From Chitinophaga sp. Ak27 (GTDB lineage: Bacteria > Bacteroidota > Bacteroidia > Chitinophagales > Chitinophagaceae), in assembly GCF_012726295.1 (NCBI RefSeq), contig NZ_JABAOB010000005.1, forward strand, positions 248,001-312,000: a DNA stretch of 64,000 nt, read 5' to 3'. Below are positions 57,328-64,000 of this stretch, piece after piece. The notes under the pieces are model-generated. The model ran no database searches, had not been told where the DNA came from, and was given only the letters and a program-made list of their open reading frames with translations. The position numbers and the translations under genes are program-made. Every line of letters starts with the position of its first letter. The stretch's first letter is position 1.

Positions 57328-57921
57328 TTAAGCGTTTGTGGTCTGAATCTTACGGAGATAAGGCTCATCGTCCTTATCCCATCTTCCGAACCACCAACCG
57401 GCTTCAGCTTTCTGCTCATTGATATCCTGAGCACCAGCAGCAGCGAGGAAGCTTTTCACTTCTTCTGCATTGGTTTTTTCGGTTACTTCTATCACCATTA
57501 CAAATTTATCATCTGTTTGTCTGGGATGGAAGATGTGCTTCTTTACAAACGGCATCAGCTGGCAGAGGTAACAGAAAGTGTATACCATCCCAACTGCAGC
57601 AAATAATACTGTCAGCTCGAAAGTAATAGGAATAAATGCTGGTAATGGAAAATGCGGCTTACCACCAATATTCAGCGGCCAATCCACATTAAATACCCAG
57701 CTCATAAAGGATAATGCTGTAGTGGTACCGGTGATACCGTATATGAAACCGGCTGTGTGCAGGCTGGTTTCTCTTAAACCCATTGCATGATCGAGGCCGT
57801 GAACAGGAAAAGGAGTGTATACATCGTGCAATTTGTAACCAGCAGTACGTACTTTCTTCACTGCCGGGAACAACACTGCCTCATCGTCAAACAAGCCTAC
57901 AACAAATTTTTTAACAGCCAT
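57328..57921 (-). CDS. actD: Alternative complex III subunit ActD (DUF3341)
   Basis: A 197-residue protein of the DUF3341/ActD family with two transmembrane helices (TAGFIYGITGTTTALSFMSW and FIPITFELTVLFAAVGMVYT) linked by a short loop. A soluble N-terminal segment (VGLFDDEAVLFPAVKKVRTA) and a C-terminal alpha/beta domain surround them. It has no cofactor and holds the membrane part of the complex together. The gene lies between actC and actE, as usual in ACIII operons. Confidence 0.92.
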   Translation of the reverse strand: MAVKKFVVGLFDDEAVLFPAVKKVRTAGYKLHDVYTPFPVHGLDHAMGLRETSLHTAGFIYGITGTTTALSFMSWVFNVDWPLNIGGKPHFPLPAFIPITFELTVLFAAVGMVYTFCYLCQLMPFVKKHIFHPRQTDDKFVMVIEVTEKTNAEEVKSFLAAAGAQDINEQKAEAGWWFGRWDKDDEPYLRKIQTTNA

Positions 57922-57969
57922 ATATTTAAAAATTCAAATTCCAGTTAATAAATCTCTTGATTCGTCTAA

Positions 57970-59406
57970 TTAGTGTGCGTGAGCTACGTCATGTGCAAAT
58001 TTCTCTGCACTCTCTTCTTCGTATACCACCATTTTCTCCTTGAAATTCTCACCGGAAGTCTTCAGGATAGACTTGATTTCCGCTAAGGCAATTACAGGGA
58101 AGTATTTAGCGAACAGGAAATAGCAGGTAAAGAACAGACCAAATGTGCCCATGTAGAAACCTACTTCAGGCCAGGATGGACGATAGTAAGACCAGCTGGA
58201 TGGCAGGTAATCGCGATACAGGGAAGTACAGATGATTACGAAACGCTCAAACCACATACCGATGTTTACGATGATAGACATTACGAAAGTCACCGCTACG
58301 CTTCTTCTCATTTTACGGAACCAAAATACCTGCGGAGTGATTACGTTACAAGTCATCATGATCCAGTAAGACCAACCCAGCGGACCGGCAGCGCGGTATT
58401 TGAAGAAAGTGGCAAACTCATAAGGGTTAGCACCATACCATGCCATGAATAACTCAGTCAGGTAAGCGCAACCTACTACAGAACCTGTCAGTACAATTAC
58501 CTTGTTCATGGCTTCCATGTGACCCAGGGTAATGTATTCTTCCAGTTTTAATATTTTACGTGTAATGATCAGCAGTGTTTGTACCATCGCAAATCCGGAG
58601 AAGATCGCACCCGCCACGAAGTAAGGAGGGAAGATGGTAGTATGCCAACCAGGAATTACAGAGGTAGCAAAGTCAAAAGATACGATCGTGTGTACAGACA
58701 GTACCAGTGGAGTAGCCAAACCAGCCAGTACGAGAGACAGTGCCTCATGACGTTGCCAGTGTTTGGTAGAACCTGTCCAGCCGAAAGCCGCTATACCATA
58801 TAACAGCTTACGCAATTTGGTTTTAGCTCTGTCACGTACGCTGGCGAAATCTGGTAATAAACCAGAATACCAGAACAACAGGGACACGGTAAAATAAGTA
58901 GAGATCGCAAATACGTCCCAGAGAAGCGGAGAGTTAAAGTTAACCCATACCGGACCGCGGGTGTTAGGGTAAGGCAGGATGAAGAACGCCATCCATACGC
59001 GACCCATGTGAATAATCGGGAACTGGCCGGCGCACATTACCGCGAAGATGGTCATCGCTTCTGCCGCACGGTTTACCCCTGTACGCCAACCCTGGCGGAA
59101 CAGGAGGAGGATGGCGGAGATCAAGGTACCGGCGTGACCAATACCTACCCACCATACGAAGTTGGTAATATCCCAACCCCAACCAATGGTTTTATTCAGG
59201 TTCCATACTCCGACACCGAAATAAATCTGCCAAAACACGGAGAAGGCACCAAAGCCCAACAGTGCGAGGGAGATGAAAAAGCCTACATACCACAGTGTTC
59301 CGGGCTTCCCTTCAATGGGACTAATGATATCTTCCGTTACCTGGTGATAATCCTTAACCCCGTCTACCAAAGGTTCTCTCAGTGTGGATTCGTATTTTAA
59401 ATGCAT
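57970..59406 (-). CDS. actC: Alternative complex III membrane subunit ActC (NrfD-like)
   Basis: A 478-residue NrfD/PsrC-type membrane protein with about ten helices: LWYVGFFISLALLGFGAFSV, TNFVWWVGIGHAGTLISAIL, then the IHMGRVWMAFFILPYPNTRG loop and YLTELFMAWYGANPYEF. It holds the menaquinol oxidation site at the periplasmic side next to ActB. It begins 115 bp after actB; the gap contains an AGC heptad repeat. The length is normal for the family. Confidence 0.94.
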   Translation of the reverse strand: MHLKYESTLREPLVDGVKDYHQVTEDIISPIEGKPGTLWYVGFFISLALLGFGAFSVFWQIYFGVGVWNLNKTIGWGWDITNFVWWVGIGHAGTLISAILLLFRQGWRTGVNRAAEAMTIFAVMCAGQFPIIHMGRVWMAFFILPYPNTRGPVWVNFNSPLLWDVFAISTYFTVSLLFWYSGLLPDFASVRDRAKTKLRKLLYGIAAFGWTGSTKHWQRHEALSLVLAGLATPLVLSVHTIVSFDFATSVIPGWHTTIFPPYFVAGAIFSGFAMVQTLLIITRKILKLEEYITLGHMEAMNKVIVLTGSVVGCAYLTELFMAWYGANPYEFATFFKYRAAGPLGWSYWIMMTCNVITPQVFWFRKMRRSVAVTFVMSIIVNIGMWFERFVIICTSLYRDYLPSSWSYYRPSWPEVGFYMGTFGLFFTCYFLFAKYFPVIALAEIKSILKTSGENFKEKMVVYEEESAEKFAHDVAHAH

Positions 59407-59414
59407 ATTCTATA

Positions 59415-59445
59415 AGCTTTTAGCTGCTAGCTTCTAGCTACTAGC
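59415..59445 (-). repeat. AGC heptad repeat between actB and actC
   Basis: Read on the minus strand, AGC units with 7-nt spacing: AGCTAGA, AGCTAGC, AGCTAAA, AGCTTAT. The pattern is the same as at 1941-1979 and 33951-34069, here inside an operon, ahead of the actC start codon. Confidence 0.6.
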
Positions 59446-59521
59446 CTTGTCTTTTGTTATGATCTCAGATTCTGTAACTTCTTTCTGTCTTTATCTCTTA
59501 ACGATAACCGGTTAAGATCTC

Positions 59522-62500
59522 TTACGCGTGATGCGCTTCTTCCTTATGAGCAGCTTCTTTCTCTGCTTTAGGAGCGGCATCCTTGTTTCTGATCTTAGCC
59601 AGGTAGCTGATAGAAGGCAGTACGTGTGTTTCTTCCAACACATAGTACATTCTGTCTACCTGCTGTTCGTTGCGGATCTTATAGATTTCGCTATTCTTGT
59701 CGTTGATGTTACCAAATACGATCGCATCAGCGCCGCAAGCTTGTTGGCAGGCCGTTTTAGCAGCTCCATCTTTCAATGGGTGACCAGCTTTCTTCGCATC
59801 CAGCTTAGCTTCTTGCAGACGTTGTACGCAGAAAGAACATTTTTCCATCACACCACGGCTACGAACCACTACATCCGGGTTCAGTACCATACGGGTGAGG
59901 TTATCGTTCATATCCGCAACATCGTACAAGTTGTTTTCGAAGCTATCAGCACCATTCCAGTCTCTCCAGTTGAGGCGACGTACTTTATAAGGACAGTTGT
60001 TAGCGCAGTAACGGGTACCGATACAACGGTTATAAGCCATCTGGTTAATACCTTCAGAGCTGTGGTTGGTAGCACCTACCGGGCAAACGTTTTCGCAAGG
60101 AGCGTTATCACAGTGCTGGCAAAGCATTGGCTGGAATACTACTTCCGGATTTTCGTCATCACCGCTGAAATAACGGTCGATACGGATCCAGTGCATTTCG
60201 TGCCCTTTCGCTACTTCTTCCCGACCTACAACAGATACGTTGTTTTCCGCCTGGCAGGCAATGGTACAAGCACCACAACCAAAGCAGGTGTTCAGATCGA
60301 TAGACATACCCCATTTGATACCAGGGTAGCTATAGTTAGGGTACAGGGTAGCATCCTTGCGGAAGTCGGCGCCGAATTTCTTCAGTTCCAGTCTGTCCTC
60401 GTTTACTTCCTTAGGGTTCTTAATGAACTCTTCCAGGGTAGTTTCTTTAACGATAGGACGACCTTCGTAGCTATTATGTGTTTGAGTTGAAGCAACAATT
60501 TCTTTTGTGCCGGTAGCTTCTGCGGTAGCATCTGTTGTGAAATAGTCGAAAGTCTGACCATTAAAGCTTACAAATGGATAAGCATTTACGCCTACACCGC
60601 CAGCAGCTCTACCTGTTTTTTCACTACGGCCATAACCTACTGCAACAGCGATTACGTCTGGATGTATACCCGGAACAATCAGCAATGGCAATTCGATTTC
60701 TTTACCGTTAGATTTAATTTTGAGTACTTTCTTTTCAGCGTTGATTTCGTAGTCATCGCCTAATTGTGTAGAGAAAGTTTTAGCCAGCTTGTTGGAGATA
60801 CAAGCGTAGTTGCCCCAGGTTGCACGGGTAATAGGATCCGGCATTTCCTGTAACCATGGGTTGTTAGCGAGTTTACCGCTACCGATGGCTACTTTTTCGT
60901 AGAGTACTAATTCTAATTTACCGCCCTTCTTAGCGCTGTTGATTTTAGCAGCGGCGCCGGCAACATCACCGGAGAAAGAGGCGCCACCTAAAGCTGGAGC
61001 AGTGGTTGGCTCAATAACACCGTCCTGCAGTGCTTTGTCCCAACCTTCCTGGCCACCCAGTTTGGATATCCATTCATTTTTCAGGTAGTCTGCCCATGGC
61101 GTGGTATTACCAGCCCAGGTCAGGAGGCTATCCTGGATAGCGCGTGTTTTAAACAGCGGCAGGATAGTAGGCTGTCCGAAGCTATAGTATCCGGTTCTAC
61201 CTTCTGCATCGTTCCATGCTTCCAGGAAGTGATGATCAGGTGCTACATATTTACACAACTCAGTTGTTTCATCAGCTCTTTCGTTGAAAGAAACTGCCAG
61301 TTTCACTTTGCCCAGACCGGCTGCAAATTGCTTGGCATCGAAATAGTCGTAAGCCGGGTTAACGCCATAAACCAGTACCGCACCGATGCTGCCTGCGTTC
61401 ATATCGCTTACCAGTTTCGCCATATCTGCATCACTACCCTGACGGTAGTTGGATGGAGAAGCGAAATCGATCGTAGTACCGTTAGCACCGATGGCATTGT
61501 TAATGGCGTTTACGATGATCTGTACATTCACATCGTTGGAACCACTTACCACCAGGGCTTTACCGTTATTTTCCTTCAGCGCTTTAGCCGCTTTCTGAAT
61601 ACCATCTGCAACACGTTTGTCGGCAATGGCAGGAGCAGTAACGCTACCACCTACCGCCGCCAGCAGTGCCAGTGCAATAGCACCGGTTTCAGAAGGTCTG
61701 TGTGTATATCTTTCATCCGCGTTCGCACCGGTAAGGCTCATCGTGCTTTCGAACTGGAAGAGTTTGGACATTTCCGGTTTCTGTGCATTGATCTTACGGG
61801 TCTGTGCAAATTGGCGGGCGTATTCAACCGGGTTCAGCCAGGTTCCGAGGAAATCAGCGCCCAGACCTACTACTACCTTTGCATTTTCAAAGTGGTAGGA
61901 AGGGATTACTCTTTTACCGTAGGAAGTTTCGTTGGCTTGCAGCATACCTGCATAAGAAACAGCATCGTATACTACGTGACGGGAGTTAGGATATTTAGCC
62001 AGGAACTCGCCTATTACTTTTTTGGTAGTAGGACTGAGTACAGTGCTGCTTAATAAAACAACAGGAGCACCGCCTAAACCGGCCAGTGCTGCACCTACTT
62101 GTTTATCCAGTTCTGCCCAGGTAGTTTCCGAACCGGCGATAGACGGGAAGCGGAGACGGGCAGTATCATACAGGCTCAGTACAGCACCCTGTACTTTAGC
62201 GGAAGTAGATCCCTGGGTGATAGAAGATAAAGTATTTCCTTCCAATTTGATAGGACGACCTTCGCGGGTTTTCACCACTACTGGTACATATTCACCATCA
62301 ATAGCATAAGAAGAAGCATAATAATTGGCTACTCCCGGGGTGATTTCTTCCGGTTTATTTACATACGGAATAGCTTTCTTTACCGGTGTTTCACAGCTGG
62401 CAGCGATGGCTGCAGCAGCGGTGGTGAACCCCAGATATTTCAGAAAATCCCTACGGGGGGTAGTAGCATTCAACAGGCCTTCACTCTCGAACGGTAGTTC

Positions 62501-62587
62501 TTCACTGAATTCGTTCTTCACAATTTCCTGATGCGCATCGGTATTGTGCAACTCCTCCAAGCCTTTCCAATACTTTTTTTGCTCCAT
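59522..62587 (-). CDS. actB: Alternative complex III iron-sulfur/molybdopterin-like subunit ActB
   Basis: A 1021-residue fused subunit. A twin-arginine motif (TPRRDFLKYLGF, R45-R46) lies after an unusually long n-region, and AASC (C65) gives a likely lipidated Cys. Residues about 70-740 form a molybdopterin-oxidoreductase-like domain, which in this family carries no Mo cofactor. From about 768 on there is a four-cluster ferredoxin domain: CFGCGACTIACQAEN, CQHCDNAPCENVCP, CIGTRYCANNCPYK, then CSFC with CQQAC. It carries electrons from the quinol site to the hemes of ActA. It lies 70 bp after actA. Confidence 0.96.
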   Translation of the reverse strand: MEQKKYWKGLEELHNTDAHQEIVKNEFSEELPFESEGLLNATTPRRDFLKYLGFTTAAAAIAASCETPVKKAIPYVNKPEEITPGVANYYASSYAIDGEYVPVVVKTREGRPIKLEGNTLSSITQGSTSAKVQGAVLSLYDTARLRFPSIAGSETTWAELDKQVGAALAGLGGAPVVLLSSTVLSPTTKKVIGEFLAKYPNSRHVVYDAVSYAGMLQANETSYGKRVIPSYHFENAKVVVGLGADFLGTWLNPVEYARQFAQTRKINAQKPEMSKLFQFESTMSLTGANADERYTHRPSETGAIALALLAAVGGSVTAPAIADKRVADGIQKAAKALKENNGKALVVSGSNDVNVQIIVNAINNAIGANGTTIDFASPSNYRQGSDADMAKLVSDMNAGSIGAVLVYGVNPAYDYFDAKQFAAGLGKVKLAVSFNERADETTELCKYVAPDHHFLEAWNDAEGRTGYYSFGQPTILPLFKTRAIQDSLLTWAGNTTPWADYLKNEWISKLGGQEGWDKALQDGVIEPTTAPALGGASFSGDVAGAAAKINSAKKGGKLELVLYEKVAIGSGKLANNPWLQEMPDPITRATWGNYACISNKLAKTFSTQLGDDYEINAEKKVLKIKSNGKEIELPLLIVPGIHPDVIAVAVGYGRSEKTGRAAGGVGVNAYPFVSFNGQTFDYFTTDATAEATGTKEIVASTQTHNSYEGRPIVKETTLEEFIKNPKEVNEDRLELKKFGADFRKDATLYPNYSYPGIKWGMSIDLNTCFGCGACTIACQAENNVSVVGREEVAKGHEMHWIRIDRYFSGDDENPEVVFQPMLCQHCDNAPCENVCPVGATNHSSEGINQMAYNRCIGTRYCANNCPYKVRRLNWRDWNGADSFENNLYDVADMNDNLTRMVLNPDVVVRSRGVMEKCSFCVQRLQEAKLDAKKAGHPLKDGAAKTACQQACGADAIVFGNINDKNSEIYKIRNEQQVDRMYYVLEETHVLPSISYLAKIRNKDAAPKAEKEAAHKEEAHHA

Positions 62588-62657
62588 GTTATATTAACGA
62601 GTTACGTTTATAAATTTTGATATCTTCTGATTAAGAGAAAATCTCTCTAAATCCAAC

Positions 62658-63935
62658 CTAGTAGTGACATTTTTGACATTCAGTACCACCTACCATTTCA
62701 ACAGTTACGCTATCGATCTTCTTATCTTTAATATCCTGATGAAGCTTTTCGAAGATGCTGTAATAGTTGTTGTCAGCAAACTGCACTTTAGTAGTACGGT
62801 GACAGTTAATACACCATCCCATAGAGAGGTCGGCGAACTGATGAACTTCGTCCATTTCGTTGATGGCGCCGTGGCAGGTTTGACATTGTTGTTGACCAGC
62901 TACTACGTGTTGAGAGTGGTTAAAGTAAACGTGGTCTGGCAGGTTGTGGATTTTAGTCCATTCGATAGGTCTTCCTGGCTTGGTATATTTACCAGCATTA
63001 GGATCCCAGCCTACGTAGTCGTATAATTTTGCGATTTCGGCAGTACCATCCACCTTCTTACCTTCTGCAGTTACCAGCTCATAAGTACCGGAGTACTCTT
63101 TAATCGCTTTGTGGCAGTTCATACAGATATTCTCAGAAGGAATCATGGCATGTTTACTCTTCTCAGCACCAGCGTGGCAATACAAACAATTGATCTGGTT
63201 GATACCTGCGTGTACTTTGTGGCTGTAGAAGATGGGTTGCTCCGGCATATAGTCTTTCTGACGACCCAGGCCAATTGCGCCATTGATAGTGAAGTAACCG
63301 CCTACCATGAAGAGCACGAGGATAATCAGTGCGAGGTAAGCTTTGTTTTTGTAGAAAGGAACAGGATCCGGAGTAAGTACGCCCTCTTTATCGCCAGCCA
63401 GCTTATTCAGGTTGCTGTTGATTTGCATGAGGATCAGCGCTACTACTGCGAGAATCAGGGTAATGATACCAAACAGTAAGCTGTTATCATTGCCTTTTTC
63501 AGTACCGCCTTCAGGCTGACCTTCTGGTTTTGGACCAGCAGTAGCAGGCCCTTTGGAGCCTTCCACTTTAATATAAGCCAGGATGTCGTCGATGTCCTCG
63601 TTGGATAACTGAGGAAACGCGGTCATCGCGGTCTTATTGAACTCATTAAAGAGGTCATTAGCATACTTGTCCCCTGTGGCCAGTACAGAAGCAGAGTTGT
63701 GGATCCACTGGTGCAATAATTTCTTATCGGGCCAGCGATCTTCTACTCCCGCCAATGCAGGACCTGTCAGCTTTTTGTGGACATTGTGGCATGAGGCGCA
63801 ATTTGTCTGGAATGTTGCTTTACCCTTTGCTGGATCTGCAGCCTTAACTGAAGAAAAAGGAATTACTATACTAGCGCATAGAATAAGCACACTCACAAAA
63901 TGCTTGCGCAAAAGAATGGAAACACGACGATACAC
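62658..63935 (-). CDS. actA: Alternative complex III multiheme cytochrome c subunit ActA with extra N-terminal heme domain
   Basis: A 425-residue cytochrome. After a signal/anchor (FVSVLILCASIVIPFSSVKA) there is a monoheme c domain with CASCH (C46-H50). Two transmembrane helices follow (LLFGIITLILAVVALILM; YLALIILVLFMVGGYFTI). The pentaheme domain then has CLYCH, CMNCH, CQTCH, CINCH and CQKCH. That is six heme c motifs, one more than the five of a classical ActA. It is the first gene of the act-cta transcript; its -7 box lies 47 bp upstream. ActA receives electrons from ActB in the periplasm. Confidence 0.95.
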   Translation of the reverse strand: MYRRVSILLRKHFVSVLILCASIVIPFSSVKAADPAKGKATFQTNCASCHNVHKKLTGPALAGVEDRWPDKKLLHQWIHNSASVLATGDKYANDLFNEFNKTAMTAFPQLSNEDIDDILAYIKVEGSKGPATAGPKPEGQPEGGTEKGNDNSLLFGIITLILAVVALILMQINSNLNKLAGDKEGVLTPDPVPFYKNKAYLALIILVLFMVGGYFTINGAIGLGRQKDYMPEQPIFYSHKVHAGINQINCLYCHAGAEKSKHAMIPSENICMNCHKAIKEYSGTYELVTAEGKKVDGTAEIAKLYDYVGWDPNAGKYTKPGRPIEWTKIHNLPDHVYFNHSQHVVAGQQQCQTCHGAINEMDEVHQFADLSMGWCINCHRTTKVQFADNNYYSIFEKLHQDIKDKKIDSVTVEMVGGTECQKCHY

Positions 63936-63981
63936 AGCCTATATAGTTTAGATTTGACCTAAAGTTTCTTAAAAGTGCCAG

Positions 63982-63989
63982 CAAAAATA
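63982..63989 (-). promoter_or_regulatory. -7 box (TATTTTTG) for the act-cta operon
   Basis: The minus strand reads TATTTTTG, an exact consensus match 47 bp before the actA start, close to the window edge; the -33 region is partly outside. Confidence 0.5.
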
Positions 63990-64000
63990 AGACAGAATGT

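Noticed and set aside
61229..62053. Long ORF antisense to actB
   Set aside because: Same reason; actB is certain in this region.
47410..63935. The respiratory locus as a novel system
   Set aside because: Gene order and content match known Bacteroidota alternative complex III plus aa3 oxidase loci; only the six-heme ActA, the SCO start and the small CSLC protein were kept as notable.
1..64000. CRISPR arrays, tRNA/rRNA genes, insertion sequences, prophage
   Set aside because: No repeat-spacer arrays, tRNA-like cloverleaf regions, transposase or phage genes were found on reading both strands.

Overview
The window is a 64 kb chromosomal segment of a Bacteroidota bacterium, most likely a Chitinophaga-like member of the Chitinophagaceae. 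This rests on protein content (gliding/type IX secretion genes gldKLMN, alternative complex III with an aa3 oxidase, DUF4271, DUF4783, DUF2911, DUF4197 and DUF2024 families). It also rests on the many Bacteroidota-type -7 promoter boxes (TAnnTTTG) upstream of genes, and on mostly weak Shine-Dalgarno sequences. Coding density is high. I saw no rRNA, tRNA, CRISPR array, prophage or insertion sequence.

Layout. 1-1.9 kb: the end of an AraC-type regulator and an aldo/keto reductase. 2-4.6 kb (minus): SUI1-like factor, lipid kinase, nadC and a DUF4783 protein. 4.9-9.1 kb (plus): gpmI, a lipoprotein and uvrC. 9.1-10.3 kb (minus): DinB-like and Crp-like proteins. 10.4-15.3 kb (minus): gldK-gldL-gldM-gldN, the core of the type IX secretion/gliding motor. 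15.5-21 kb: a YyaL-type thioredoxin-domain protein, hemD, DUF4271 and the divergent hemW. 21-33 kb: mixed metabolism (deoxyhypusine-synthase-like protein, AcpH-like phosphodiesterase, trans-sulfuration enzyme, serine hydrolase, FAH-family hydrolase with a flavin reductase-like protein). 33-39 kb: universal stress protein, lysS, a dipeptidyl peptidase IV and CsaA. 39-42 kb: LptC, an outer-membrane barrel protein and a Lon-N-domain protein. 42-47.9 kb: MeaB GTPase, AlkD-like protein, SMR transporter, ClC channel, protoglobin, DUF2024, MarR and GNAT.

47.9-64 kb (minus) is one respiratory locus. Its transcription order is actA-actB-actC-actD-actE-actF (alternative complex III, quinol to cytochrome c), then ctaC-ctaD (aa3 oxidase subunits II and I). 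A separately promoted block follows: ctaB, two subunit III-type proteins, subunit IV, SCO copper chaperone, DUF420 and a small membrane protein. Together they encode a quinol-to-oxygen electron path and its heme/copper assembly factors.

The least explained part of the window is intergenic. Four minus-strand copies of a short RNA-like element share a conserved 5' segment, a covarying terminator hairpin and a -7 promoter box at fixed spacing. They lie near 24.4, 35.65, 38.2 and 38.5 kb. Three also carry an interrupted palindrome 32-33 bp upstream of the -7 box. They look like a multicopy small RNA (or micro-ORF) family. A second pattern is a 7-nt periodic AGCnnnn repeat at three intergenic sites, one forming a perfect 38-bp inverted repeat directly after lysS.
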